Notes: generated from the sequence alone by a model not told the origin. A stretch of 64,000 nucleotides of DNA from Gigaspora rosea (GCA_003550325.1 QKWP01001267.1:39523-103522); one strand, 5' to 3'. Positions 1-10,002 are shown, numbered from the stretch's first letter. Made by a program: numbers and translations.

Positions 1-52
1 AAATATTATATATATATAATAATATATATATATATATTTTTTTTTTAATATT

Positions 53-1304
53 AAGGGTGTAGCTCCTGCCCCAAACTTTATTAATACTTAAGCAAATTGA
101 CATATGGCGGTGCCTTTTATACATACATATTATATACAAGTATTGAGACTAGGACTTTAGTCTGAAACCTTTTATCCACGGCTAAAACCCACTAGAGCCT
201 CCCATATTCCCATTTATATAGTTGACCTGGATTTGTACGTCCCTTATCAACCAACAATCAGCACCCACATGTCCGCTACTTTACCCACATTTCCTAATTC
301 ATTACTTCCAATTTGGTGTGTGTTGCCAAGTAGGCGCTTTATACTTCCAAGTTAGTGTACCCGAAATCTGGTTACCCAGAAAATCCCTTACTAGCATACT
401 TCTCGGGGTTCATATCTCAAGCCATGCAGCTGCCTCTACTACATTGGGTAAGTATCTCAAGCCTGCATGCTGCTGCAACCAGCCGGTTTCCTGCGACTTG
501 AGGACCCAGAATTTATTGTTCTGAATTTGGAAATATGCGAATGATTGTACTTTCCACTATGGTAGCAAGAACCTGGGCTTTCGCAAATGCTTCTAGTACT
601 GAATATAGTTGGATAGCATTATGAGGCTAGGAGAACCCAATCACTACTACATGCACTTATACTAGCATATACCCGTATTGGTAATCCCAAATTCTCTTAG
701 CGTCCAAAGACTCCTATATGGATACGCCTAGAGCTCTGTTGGGTCTTGACACGTACACGCCTCCATGTTTCTGCCTCTTATTGGCCGATTAGTTCTGTTT
801 GCCATTGCGAAGTTCACTAGACCCTAGTACCCGGTTAGTCACTCTTTGGATCCTTTTCCCCAGTTATCCCAGACTACCAATTCAGTTGGCCAGGAAGGAT
901 CGGTCTGCCAGGCTTTAGGTGCCTAAGGTCTCCCTTTCCTTGGTTTATACTTCTATAACACATGACCTTTTCCTCCGGTCAACTCCGGTGGCCAGGTTGG
1001 TGGGCCCCCTTTTGCTATAGGAGCTCTTGCTCGTTTAGTTTCCCAGTCAGTCACCGCTAAGATCCTTTTTCCCGGTACCGTCGAAAGTCCAGCTACCTCT
1101 TCACTTGGGACTTGCCAAACGGGTTTCAATTGTTCCGGTCCTTTGGCTTTAACCAAGGTTACAGGTAATCTACCCGACCAATCGATGAACAAATGTTACC
1201 ATAATATAGGCCTATTTTTCAATTCGTCTCCAGTGGGATTTGAACTTTAGACCTGCCACTTGGGGGTGACAACCAGACAGCTTCTCTATGTCGCTACACC
1301 CCTT
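53..1304 (-). repeat. tRNA-headed retroposon, copy 1
   Basis: This interval is an inverted homologue of 56228-57510. Read on the minus strand it starts at about 1304 with a tRNA-like head that contains a B-box-like motif (AGTTCAAATCCC). It ends near 53 with AATAAA-like signals and an A-rich tail. It holds no credible coding region; the short open frames at 222-524 and 953-1192 differ in frame from the other copies. Its two ends also carry a short inverted repeat (AAGGGTGTAGC / GCTACACCCCTT). Either a long SINE or another non-autonomous retroposon would fit. A third diverged copy lies at 44300-45200. Confidence 0.55.
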
Positions 1305-1363
1305 ATATATAATAATATATATAAATATATTTTTATATATATTATATATTATATTATATATAG
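1305..1363. repeat. AT microsatellite
   Basis: Nearly pure (AT)n/(TA)n sequence lies next to the tRNA-like head of the retroposon. A similar AT tract occupies bases 1-50, so the element is embedded between AT-rich simple repeats. Confidence 0.7.
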
Positions 1364-3121
1364 GACCTGATAATTGCTCTACCCTCATCTACCTATAAAT
1401 CAGTTGATAAATGGCGCTCCCTAATTATTTCTGCGGAATAGATACCATAGTTAATGTTGTAATTGCTATCGTTTTTTATGTTAGTTTTGCCAGTTTCATG
1501 TTGTTTATATTCATTTTTACAGATGCTGAGCCATTGGTTTTGGTTAATGCTTTTGAATTTCTTGTGTCATCATTTTGCTAGTGAATTAAGTGCTTTGCTT
1601 TGTTCTTTGAAACTTCGCTTTTACTGGTGCTGGTGCCTTGTTTTTTTGGTGCTTTGCTTTTTGGGACTTAGCTTTACTTGTGCTTCAATTTGCTACTGCC
1701 TTAGGGAGTGACAAAAATCAGTTGATTTTTTAGGGGAAAGGAAGTAAAAAAAGTTGAAATTATATATAAAAATCTGACTATATACTGTATATATTAAAAA
1801 AGAGAGGGTGTAGGTTTCTAATAAAAAAATAATCAGGTGATTAATGATACAGTTCTTATCTTTCTGATGTTTTGCTTTTTTTCTGGGACTTTACTTTTAC
1901 TAGTGCTTGATTTGCTGCTGCTTTGCCTTCTGGTGCTTTGATTTTGCTCTTTTGCTAGGACTTTCTGGTATTGCATCGCATTGTTGTGTTGTCCAGATAA
2001 GTGTTTTTTTTGGTCTTTTTTTTGCCTATGTTGCTTCATTTTACTAACCAATTTTTTTTTTCATTTTGTCATCTGTAGGTGTAGTGATATCATCGTATAC
2101 TAGTGTTGTTAAGAAGGTTGCAAATTGGCATCATTTTTGGCATTCTTGCTGCATTTTTAATCACTATTAACAGTAGGTTGTCTAGATAATAGGTTCTTTG
2201 AAGTAGATAATTTAGGGTTAGCTAGTTGACTAGATTGATGTACCGGTAATTTTAAGATTAGGACTAGTATAGGGTTAGGGTTCAAGTTCGTAGTTGGGTT
2301 AGGGTAGAATTTGCGATAAAGGTAGGCGTTAGTTTAATATATATAGATGTACATTTTATGTAGGAATGTTTAAATATCTTATAGTATATTGTTCTATAAA
2401 ATATGTTTGTTCTAAAATCGCTATGAATATTCGGTTTGTAAGAGTGTAAAAAATAAAGTTTTTTGATTGGAAATTATCGTATAAAAATGTATATATTCAA
2501 TAAACATTTTTTAAATATTCAGAACAAGTCGATTTTCTGAACAAAAAAAAAACCAGATAATTACAGATTTTGTTATAGGGTTTCTGAAATGTTTATCCCA
2601 CATAATTGTACGGATTTTGCAGCTACCCGGCTAGCAATATCGATATTATTTAGTAGCTTTATGCGGGTATTTGCAAGACAATCAAAGTATTATTTCGAGT
2701 CTAACAATAAGCTACATTTCAAATTCGGTTCAAAGTCATTAAACCAATAACAATACACTATTTTTAACTGCAAACTGCAAATTCTATTATGAAAATGCAA
2801 CAGGATTACTGCGATTGCAGTATTCTGACACTCTCTCTATAAGAAAATGTACTGTAAAAGTATGAGTTAGAGGCGAAATGGCACGGGTTTTGGTAGCATG
2901 GATTAAACCCGGATTATATATACAAGTTGGCACAGATTTTTTGCCCTGGTGGACCATATACTCATATAATTGAACTGTTAGTGACTCAGGTTTTGCAACA
3001 CTTTACTAGTCCAAATAGCATAGGTTTTGGACTGGTAATTAATGTGAATTAATGTGCTATACTACTAATAAAAAAAATATATACAAGTAGATTACATAAA
3101 TTTATATCAACAATCAATATA
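1364..3121. other. Gene-free AT-rich interval
   Basis: I see no gene here. Open frames at 1463-1711 and 1833-2051 are low in complexity (Leu/Cys/Phe or Lys/Gln/Ser runs) and match no motif. Short TTAGGG-like words near 2210-2310 do not form a telomere array. Confidence 0.6.
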
Positions 3122-3125
3122 ATAT
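3122..3125. repeat. Target site duplication, left (ATAT)
   Basis: The four bases before the LTR are ATAT, and ATAT also follows the other LTR at 12434-12437. A short direct duplication of this kind is expected for Ty3/gypsy integration. Confidence 0.75.
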
Positions 3126-3716
3126 TGTTACAGTACCGGAAGCCTTCTTTAATTCCGATAGAGTAACAATTACACGGCTCCTGAGATCCCTTACTTTGGG
3201 CGTGAAGCGGTGTACAAGAGGGAAGTATAGTTTCTTTTATGTCTGTAAGAAACTACACACTTCTCTGAGGCAGTTCGGTATAAAACAACAAGAGATAATA
3301 CACAGTTTATTAATTTAACAAGAGGGCTATTCCAAGGTGTCTGTTCCTTAGAAATCCCAAGAGTTTATTAATAATAAGAGAGGAGGATAAATAATATAAA
3401 GGTAAAGATAAAATACAATGTCTGGATCTGTCTAAAACTAAGGGAAATAAGGTGGGTTTATATATCTATTGAGCTAAGCGTCGCTAAGCGTCGTTAAGCG
3501 TCGCTAAGCGTCATTAAGCGTCACTAAGCGTCGTTAAGCGTCGCTAAGCGTCATTAAGCGTCGCTAAGCGTCGTTAAGCGTCGCTAAGCGTCATTGAGTG
3601 TCATTGCACATCAATTTCGCATATCACTATTACTAAATACAGTTATTACAAAATTTCCTTATTAAGTTCTAATTTTCAAACTAATTTCTACCAAAATTAA
3701 AACCTATTCTATAACA
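3126..3716 (-). repeat. 3' LTR of the Ty3/gypsy element
   Basis: In element orientation this LTR begins TGTTATAG and ends CTGTAACA, the usual TG...CA termini. It contains thirteen 10-bp units (3474-3602, consensus GCTAAGCGTC on the plus strand) with a TATA-like TATATAAA (minus strand) beside them. It has the same length as the other LTR and differs at about a dozen bases. Confidence 0.92.
3474..3602. repeat. 10-bp tandem array in the 3' LTR
   Basis: Thirteen head-to-tail units of GCTAAGCGTC occur without any indel. The first two bases of successive units cycle GC, GT, GC, AT, with one AC variant, which gives a 40-bp higher-order period repeated three times. The last unit is degraded (TTGAGTG). 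Confidence 0.9.
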
Positions 3717-3731
3717 TTTCTCTCCCCTTTA
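3717..3731 (-). promoter_or_regulatory. Polypurine tract
   Basis: Directly inside the 3' LTR the minus strand reads AAAGGGGAGAGAAA. An uninterrupted purine run touching the 3' LTR is the usual primer for plus-strand DNA synthesis in LTR retroelements. Confidence 0.8.
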
Positions 3732-4523
3732 AGAACGAACTCCGTGAGTTCTAATTTGGGGAAGGACTTGAGAAAGTTCGGCATCAGTTAACCTCGTAAT
3801 CATTGTATAAGTAATATAGGTTGTTCGAGAGATATTTTCTAGAGGTCGATTAGAGAAAAGCAATTTCATCCGTCTGGCACACTTCCATGTGTCTCGGGCT
3901 CTTCTTTCTCCTTGAGTCTTCTCAATTATTGATTGAATATCTTCATGAGCATCAGGGTACTTGTCTATAAGGTTACCAAGATAATAATAAGCTTCGAGCA
4001 GCTTAGTCTGGTCTTGTCTGTTTCTAGTTCGAGTTTTAATTCGTTTGAGAATTTTCTGCAATTTCTCTTGATACGTTATTCCAGTATATAGAGGAATAGA
4101 TGTCTGAGTTAGAGGTCCACAAGGTTGAATAATATCTTGTATAATTTTGGTTAATTTCCCAGGTAATGGAGCAGGAGTGTCTTCTTGGGGATTAGTAGTT
4201 GGAACAGTTAATGTTTCTTCCTGTATGTCTTCCAGTTCCAAGTTTGGGTTTATTTCTTCTGTGTCATTTACTCCTGGTGAATTAATTTCTAACTGCTCTG
4301 TGTCTTCTAGAGTGTTCAGAAAATTATTTGAGTCTGGCTCAAGAAAAGAAGTAATTACATTAGTAAGGTCAATAGTCTGAGTGGTATCATTATTATCACA
4401 TAACCATACACATTGTGATGTAATCCACAATGCATAATTTTGGGCGGCATTATCTTGTTTCCATGTCTGAAAAAGGTATTGGAGGGCTAACAAGGTTTGA
4501 GGTTGCAATGTAGGGGTAGTCAT
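3729..4523 (-). CDS. Accessory ORF downstream of integrase, unknown function
   Basis: This is a complete 264-codon frame with an ATG start, lying between the integrase stop (4620) and the polypurine tract; its stop touches the tract. I recognise no domain. The N-terminal ~75 residues are mixed, with a Trp/Cys segment (ITSQCVWLCDNN). The middle (~75-125) is acidic and rich in Glu, Asp, Asn and Pro. The C-terminal ~110 residues are basic and predicted helical, with several Arg/Lys clusters. There is no signal peptide or membrane helix, so it does not resemble an envelope gene despite its env-like position. Lack of stops over 795 nt suggests selection until recently. A nucleic-acid-binding accessory protein is possible but is only inference. 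Confidence 0.7.
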   Translation of the reverse strand: MTTPTLQPQTLLALQYLFQTWKQDNAAQNYALWITSQCVWLCDNNDTTQTIDLTNVITSFLEPDSNNFLNTLEDTEQLEINSPGVNDTEEINPNLELEDIQEETLTVPTTNPQEDTPAPLPGKLTKIIQDIIQPCGPLTQTSIPLYTGITYQEKLQKILKRIKTRTRNRQDQTKLLEAYYYLGNLIDKYPDAHEDIQSIIEKTQGERRARDTWKCARRMKLLFSNRPLENISRTTYITYTMITRLTDAELSQVLPQIRTHGVRS

Positions 4524-4619
4524 TTTTGGGAAAATTCCAAAAGGGGTAGTTGTATAAATACATTTTGAGGTTTTACGAATTAAATTGTGTGTTTCATCCC
4601 CTTGTAGATCAAATTTCTT

Positions 4620-6011
4620 CTAGAAATTTCTAGGGGAATCAATAACAACTACTGGTTCCCAAGTTTGTGGCTCGTGATATTTAGCAAGACGATCACTATT
4701 ATAGTATTTTTGTAAAATTTTTCCTTCTATTGTCCGTAATTTATAAGCACCATTGTCTAATTTCTCATGGATAAGAAAAGGTCCAAATCTTTTATCTTCA
4801 AATTTGGCTGAGCGAGAGGCTTCTAGTTCCTTTCTTTGTATCCACACTTTATCACCAATTTCAAATGTCTCTGTTCGAATATTGGCATCAAAACGGGCTT
4901 TTTGTTTTTGCTGTGATCGTTCGGTATTTTGTCTGGCCTGATTCTGGTAGTTTGGTAATTTCTCTATTAAATCATAAGCGCGTTGGAGGATACTTCCTTG
5001 TAAGTCTATTTCATTATTACTTTCTACAGGTTCTACGGGAAAAAGTGCTTCGATTGGTAAGGTAGCATATCTTCCATATATAAGTTGAAAGGGAGTATAT
5101 CCTGTGGTAGCATGTCTTTTTGTTCTATATGCTAAGAGAACAGCAGGTATATGCAAATCCCAATCATCATCTCCTTTCACTTTTGCAAGTGATTCACACA
5201 ATGTTCTATTAAATCTTTCCACCATCCCATTTGTCTGAGGGTGGTAGGGAGAAGAGAATTTGTGCTTGATAAGAAATTTCTCGCAGAGAATTCTAATAGT
5301 TTCGCTAATAAAATTGCGACCTTGGTCTGATAAGATAATTTTTGGAGTTCCATGTCTACAGATTATCTCTTCAAAGATAAACTGAGCGAGTGTATTAGCA
5401 CTAGCATCTGGAACAGCACGAGCTTCTGGCCATCGTGTCAGGTATTCGGTAGCGACAATAATATATCGATTGTTTTGTTTAGTTATAGGCAAAGGGCCTA
5501 CAAGGTCAATTCCAACACGTTCGAAAGCTCTTCCTATTTGTATAGGGTGTAAAGGTTCTTTCCTATGACCTTTTTGTCTTCTTTGGCATTCCTCACAAGT
5601 CTTCACATATTCTTGTATATCTCTATACATTTGATCCCAATAATAGCGGTCAGATATTTTATAATACATAGCGTCAGTTCCCAAATGTCCAGCAGTGGGG
5701 TGCTTATGCATCATATATAATACTGGTTCAACTTCTGTCCATTTTATAACTCTAAGTGGCCTGTCTGGGTTCCTTTTATTCTTTTTATAGAGAAGGTGAT
5801 GTCTAACTTCAAAGTATTTAGCCTGGGTCATTAGTCGTTTTTGTTCTTGGTCAGTAAATCCATCTGGAAATTGGTCTGTGTCCAAATAGTGGTAAAGATT
5901 ATGATATTGGTCAAGATTCATATAATTTATTAGGTACAATGGTCTGAGTCGGTAACCGAGAGAGGGCATCAACATTCGAATGAATTCGGCCTGGTTTATG
6001 AATAATTCCAA
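4620..6011 (-). CDS. Ty3/gypsy integrase (3' part of pol)
   Basis: The protein inserts retrotransposon cDNA into the genome. An HHCC zinc-binding domain has His near 104/109 and the pair C139/C142 (TCEECQRRQ). The catalytic DDE triad is D169 (GIDLVGP), D229 (LSDQGRNF) and E265 (MVERFNRTL), with 35 residues between the last two as expected. The C-terminal part has a GPF...NGAYKLR segment like the GPY/F module; I see no chromodomain. The frame is open for 463 codons, but its first ~33 overlap the RNase H end in another frame and are unlikely to be native. Genuine integrase linker sequence begins near residue 30. It is offset +1 from the RT frame, so production needs a frameshift, or an indel has separated the two. 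Confidence 0.92.
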   Translation of the reverse strand: MELFINQAEFIRMLMPSLGYRLRPLYLINYMNLDQYHNLYHYLDTDQFPDGFTDQEQKRLMTQAKYFEVRHHLLYKKNKRNPDRPLRVIKWTEVEPVLYMMHKHPTAGHLGTDAMYYKISDRYYWDQMYRDIQEYVKTCEECQRRQKGHRKEPLHPIQIGRAFERVGIDLVGPLPITKQNNRYIIVATEYLTRWPEARAVPDASANTLAQFIFEEIICRHGTPKIILSDQGRNFISETIRILCEKFLIKHKFSSPYHPQTNGMVERFNRTLCESLAKVKGDDDWDLHIPAVLLAYRTKRHATTGYTPFQLIYGRYATLPIEALFPVEPVESNNEIDLQGSILQRAYDLIEKLPNYQNQARQNTERSQQKQKARFDANIRTETFEIGDKVWIQRKELEASRSAKFEDKRFGPFLIHEKLDNGAYKLRTIEGKILQKYYNSDRLAKYHEPQTWEPVVVIDSPRNF

Positions 6012-7476
6012 AATTGTATGGTTGGAGCTTCAAGATCCATCTTCCAATTCTTCCTTTGGGTTCAGCAGTACGTAACCATTTTAATGCTGAGTGGTCTGTA
6101 ACTAAGATGAATTTTGTAGCGCCTAAATATTTGTGAAAATGTTCTATGGCCCATACAACTGCAGCACATTCAAGTTCAGTTGCTGCATAATTCATTTCTT
6201 CTTTTCGCAAACTTTTACTAGCATAGGCAATCGGGTGTTCTTTTCCATTCCTATCTAGTTGGCTTAGTGTGGCACCAAAGCCATTATAAGAAGCATCGGT
6301 AGCAAGTATAAATGTCTCTTTAAAATTGGGGTAGGCTAATATAGGAGCAGTAATGAGTCTAGATTTTAATTCTTCAAAAGCTTTTTGTTGTTTGTCTTGC
6401 CAGTGATAGGGTTCATTCTTTTGTAGAAGAGAATTCAAAGGGCGAGCGATTGATGAAAAGTTTTGAATAAATTGGCGATAGTATCCCGCAAGTCCAAGGA
6501 AAGATCGAAGGGCTGTAAGGTTTTTAGGAGGTTGAATCCGTTGGACAGCTTCTACTTTTTGAGGGTCAGGGGCGATACCGTTAGCAGAGATTAAGTGTCC
6601 AAGAAATGGTAGTTGGTGCATCCAGAAAGTACACTTTTCTATATTAAGTCTGAGTCCTGCTTGTTTAATTCTATTAAATACTCTTTTTAAATGGGTTAAA
6701 TGTTCATCAAATGTTCTCGAATAAACAATTGTATCGTCTAAGTACACAACTACAAATTTCCATGCAATTCCTTTATATACACGATCCATCAGCCTTTGAA
6801 AAGTTGCAGGAGCATTGCAAAGACCAAAAGGCATTACATTAAATTCATAAATTCCGTATCGTGTAGTAAAGGCAGTTTTCTCTTTGTCACGGGGGTCCAT
6901 GGCAACTTGCCAATATCCACTCGCAAGATCGAGAGTAGAGAACCAAGAGCATCCTGTAAGGGCATTAAGCATTTCATCAATACGAGGCAGAGGGTAAGCA
7001 TCCTTTTTGGTAACAGCATTTACTTTTCTGTAGTCTACACAGAATCGTAATTTGCCATTTTTCTTTCGTACTAGAACAACAGGTGAGGTCCAAGGGCTAT
7101 CAGAGGGTTGAATGAGTTTATGTTCTAACATTCTTTGGATTTCTTCTTGTATAAATTCTTGTTCATTAGGAGGTACAGAATAAGGCCGGGAACGAATAGG
7201 GTGTACATCCTCAGTATAGATTCGGTGAGTAACCAAGTTGGTTCGTCCTAGCTCAGTTATATCATTTGCAAAGAGGTCTGCAAATTCTTCTAATAATTTC
7301 CGAAAAGCTAGGCCTTGTTCTTTATTAAGTGGTCCAATATTTAAAGAAGTCTGGGTCGATAGGGTATATTCTTCATGTTCAAGAGTAATAATATTTACAA
7401 ATTTGGGTATAAGGTTCTGGTCTGGGTCGACAGGTAGTTTATGATCCTGCCTAGGATTCTCTAAAAATTTTGACAA
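5911..7476 (-). CDS. Ty3/gypsy reverse transcriptase-RNase H (pol)
   Basis: This frame copies element RNA into DNA and degrades the RNA template. RT motifs include TLDLASGYWQ (~181-190, catalytic Asp), MPFGLCNAPATFQ (~215-227) and YLDD (245-248). The RNase H domain follows (ATDASYNGFGATLSQ at ~390, DHSALKWL, then NVDALSRL at the end). The frame has no ATG at its start: it opens with TTG and overlaps the end of the upstream gag-protease frame by 16 nt in the -1 frame, so it is likely expressed by ribosomal frameshifting at 7464-7470. It ends in a stop at 5911 just before integrase in another frame. All catalytic residues seem present. Confidence 0.95.
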   Translation of the reverse strand: MSKFLENPRQDHKLPVDPDQNLIPKFVNIITLEHEEYTLSTQTSLNIGPLNKEQGLAFRKLLEEFADLFANDITELGRTNLVTHRIYTEDVHPIRSRPYSVPPNEQEFIQEEIQRMLEHKLIQPSDSPWTSPVVLVRKKNGKLRFCVDYRKVNAVTKKDAYPLPRIDEMLNALTGCSWFSTLDLASGYWQVAMDPRDKEKTAFTTRYGIYEFNVMPFGLCNAPATFQRLMDRVYKGIAWKFVVVYLDDTIVYSRTFDEHLTHLKRVFNRIKQAGLRLNIEKCTFWMHQLPFLGHLISANGIAPDPQKVEAVQRIQPPKNLTALRSFLGLAGYYRQFIQNFSSIARPLNSLLQKNEPYHWQDKQQKAFEELKSRLITAPILAYPNFKETFILATDASYNGFGATLSQLDRNGKEHPIAYASKSLRKEEMNYAATELECAAVVWAIEHFHKYLGATKFILVTDHSALKWLRTAEPKGRIGRWILKLQPYNFGIIHKPGRIHSNVDALSRLPTQTIVPNKLYES

Positions 7477-9950
7477 AGTGTATCCAAGGCATTAGCTCGA
7501 TGGTGGGCATTTTGGGCTTCTTCTTGGAAAAAGCATAATAAAGCAGCATTGGTAGTTTCCAAGGTTTCAATTCTTGCTTGTAATTGTTTTATCAATTGAT
7601 CCTGTTGTTGTACTTGTTGTTGAAGCTGATAAAACTGTGAACCATCATCGATTTCCTTAACTGTTTCTTCAGCAGGTGGAGAGTAAATTTCTGGGTCTGG
7701 AAGTTTGCAATCATCACAATACCCTTGATTTGCATTCAATTCCTCTTGGTGTTTAACATGTAAACATTCCTGACAGAGGTCAACAGGAACTGTAAAGTTT
7801 CTTCGAAGTACAGCGAGGGCATACTTCTGGTCATAGTCTGGGTGGCTAGTGTCGAAGGATTCGTCTAAAATTGCTTGTAGCGGGTCAATATCATTTTCTG
7901 ATAGTAAGTCTGATTCAGCTTGCAATATAAGTTGCATTTCCTTATAGCTCCAGGGTTGAGTTATGCGGTCAGAGGTTAGAGGTTCTAGGGCCTGGGCAAT
8001 GGTCTGGTCATTTTCATCCAAGAGAATCTTCGCAAGTCGGTAAATTCTGGTCTGGTTCATTTCATATTGGTGTCCGGCATTCTTTGTTGATTCAGTATAA
8101 CGTTTGATTCGAGTCCAGAGGTTATAATTAGGATTATACTGGATATCCTGGCTAGCCTTGTATGCGTAAAGGTGTTCTAATTCACAAAACCATAATTCTT
8201 CCCGAAGACTGTCTAATTGACACATTCTAGGTCTTGTATCTGCTTTATTACATACTTTGCAATTAACAAGCATTCCACGTCCTTCACCTTGGGTGAAGAA
8301 ATGGATACTCCTAGGGTCTTCTCGGTCTAGAGCACAGTGAAAGTCAGAATAGCATCCAGGGCAAACAAGTTTCTCTTCAAGTAGTCTAAGGACTTCAGGT
8401 CTGTTAGGAACTCTACATTGACAACAATGGTGGGTACGGCGAGTGCTATGGTTAGATAGGCGATTACTATCAACTTGATCAAGAGTACATCCACACTGGT
8501 AAACCAAATTTTGTCTTTTCCAAGTGGCAAGAGGACAGTAGGCTTCAATATGTCCTAATGTACTGCATCCTCTGCAGACATTATTGGGGCAGTCCCTATA
8601 TAGGTGGTTGGAGTCATGACAAGTAGGGCAGGTGGTACGTCTTGGGGCTTGTTTAGGGCATTTAACAGCGATGTGGCCAAATTCCTGGCATCGATTACAT
8701 TGGTTGGTAGGACAATTTGCAAAGAGGTGGTCAGGAGAACCACAATTTCCACAGACACGCTGTTTAGGAGCTTTTCTGTTTCTACGGCGAGAATGATAAG
8801 TGGTCCATTCATTTTCTTCTAGTGAAAGAGATTGGTCTGAGTCTTCTCGATCGAAAGTATAAGCTTCTCGAGGGTATAAGTATTCTGGTTCATAAAGGTC
8901 TAATTCATCTGGTGCAGTCACAGTGGGTTGACTGGGTAGAGGTTGGTTACTTTCATAAGTAGTAGGGATAGTATGTTTCTTGTTTTCCCATTTAAAAGTA
9001 TAACAACCATTTTTCCAATTATAATTTGCTTCCACTTTTTGATTCCAGTCATTGCCTAATAGAAGAGAGTAAGAAGTAGTGTCTACTACTTCTACAGTAA
9101 GAGGGATAGTAATGTGATCAATTTCAATTGGCAGGTCTTTTATAATCCCTAAAGGCCGAGTGGAAGTTCCAACTGCAGGAACAATAAGGCTGTTAGAGGC
9201 CTTTTCAATAGTCAATCCAAGTTCTTTGACTGCCTTGTGAGCAATCATGCTGATTGAAGCACCACTATCAATAATAGCTTGGTAAGGTTTATTCTGAAGA
9301 GAGACATTACATTTGACAGGTGTAGTATACGCAGGGGTTTGAACAAGGTTGGCATTTTTGGCTTCCTCATACAGGTGAGTAGCCAAGGCACCTCGGATAG
9401 ATGGATTATTGAGTAGCATTTTCCACTTGCTAGCAGTAAGAGAGGGTGTCTGAGTCTGATTTTGTGTAAGATAATTAACACTTCGATGATAAGGCGAAGG
9501 AGATCGATTAGAGGAGTTTTGGTAAGAGTGATAGTTATCATTATTTCGGCTTCTATAATTATTATCTCTAGATTGGCTTCTAGGACGAGAATTATTGCGA
9601 CTGCGAGAACGGTCTCTGTTATTGGAATAGCGATCAGAAGAGCGACCATTTCGGTCCCTATTTTGGTTGTTATTTCTATTCCGGTTATTGTTATTATTAT
9701 TACGACGAGAATTGGATCCTTGTCGTTGGTCCTGTTTTCTACTATTACAATCACGAATAAAATGTCCAGTGCGTCCACAATAATAGCAGATAGGAGGCTC
9801 TTTCATTCGAGGGGTTTGGGCACGGTTGTCAGCATAATTAACAGAAGAGGTAGGTGTGGTCTGTGTCTGGGCTAAATTAATACTAAGCTTAGCAATTTGG
9901 TCTGTAAGTTGTTGAATAGCTTGGTCGGTATTGGTAGTAGGGGTAGTCAT
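7461..9950 (-). CDS. Nucleocapsid-protease polyprotein with extra zinc-knuckle array
   Basis: This 829-codon frame starts MTTPTTN. A CCHC knuckle (C55, C58, H63, C68) is followed by an Arg/Asn/Ser-rich RNA-binding tract (~75-160). A retropepsin-like aspartic protease follows, with IDSGAS at ~227 and LLGNDW at ~297. Four more CCHC knuckles lie at ~400-413, 418-431, 441-454 and 459-472, then further Cys/His pairs to ~745 and a Gln-rich coiled coil to the end. Knuckles on the C-terminal side of the protease are unusual. The frame probably continued from gag: the bases just upstream in the same frame encode gag-like sequence before a poly-T tract breaks it. It ends at a TAG placed right after a slippery heptamer leading to pol. 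Confidence 0.88.
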   Translation of the reverse strand: MTTPTTNTDQAIQQLTDQIAKLSINLAQTQTTPTSSVNYADNRAQTPRMKEPPICYYCGRTGHFIRDCNSRKQDQRQGSNSRRNNNNNNRNRNNNQNRDRNGRSSDRYSNNRDRSRSRNNSRPRSQSRDNNYRSRNNDNYHSYQNSSNRSPSPYHRSVNYLTQNQTQTPSLTASKWKMLLNNPSIRGALATHLYEEAKNANLVQTPAYTTPVKCNVSLQNKPYQAIIDSGASISMIAHKAVKELGLTIEKASNSLIVPAVGTSTRPLGIIKDLPIEIDHITIPLTVEVVDTTSYSLLLGNDWNQKVEANYNWKNGCYTFKWENKKHTIPTTYESNQPLPSQPTVTAPDELDLYEPEYLYPREAYTFDREDSDQSLSLEENEWTTYHSRRRNRKAPKQRVCGNCGSPDHLFANCPTNQCNRCQEFGHIAVKCPKQAPRRTTCPTCHDSNHLYRDCPNNVCRGCSTLGHIEAYCPLATWKRQNLVYQCGCTLDQVDSNRLSNHSTRRTHHCCQCRVPNRPEVLRLLEEKLVCPGCYSDFHCALDREDPRSIHFFTQGEGRGMLVNCKVCNKADTRPRMCQLDSLREELWFCELEHLYAYKASQDIQYNPNYNLWTRIKRYTESTKNAGHQYEMNQTRIYRLAKILLDENDQTIAQALEPLTSDRITQPWSYKEMQLILQAESDLLSENDIDPLQAILDESFDTSHPDYDQKYALAVLRRNFTVPVDLCQECLHVKHQEELNANQGYCDDCKLPDPEIYSPPAEETVKEIDDGSQFYQLQQQVQQQDQLIKQLQARIETLETTNAALLCFFQEEAQNAHHRANALDTLCQNF
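7464..7470 (-). promoter_or_regulatory. Candidate -1 ribosomal frameshift site (A AAT TTT)
   Basis: The last codons of the gag-protease frame are CAA AAT TTT TAG, so the heptamer A AAT TTT fits the X XXY YYZ rule in the zero frame and touches the stop. The RT frame is exactly -1 to it and has no ATG of its own. This follows established retroelement frameshift rules; the event itself is inferred. Confidence 0.65.
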
Positions 9951-10002
9951 TAATTTTCCAGTTTCCCAGCGGAGGGCTACTTCAATAGCATCGGTAAGGA
10001 AA

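Noticed and set aside
222..1192. Two open frames in the retroposon copy at the left end
   Set aside because: They are not conserved in the other copies of the same repeat.
2270..2310. TTAGGG-like words resembling telomere repeats (also near 24120, 45403, 51620)
   Set aside because: They are only one to three units, interrupted, and lie inside repeat elements; not a telomere array.
3474..3602. CRISPR-like array
   Set aside because: The units are 10 bp without spacers, inside an LTR of a eukaryotic element.
3729..4523. Envelope gene in the retrotransposon
   Set aside because: The downstream ORF lacks a signal peptide, membrane helix and cysteine pattern.
9245..9875. Ile-rich frames on both strands opposite the gag-protease gene
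   Set aside because: They are shadows of the Arg/Asn/Ser-rich region in other frames.
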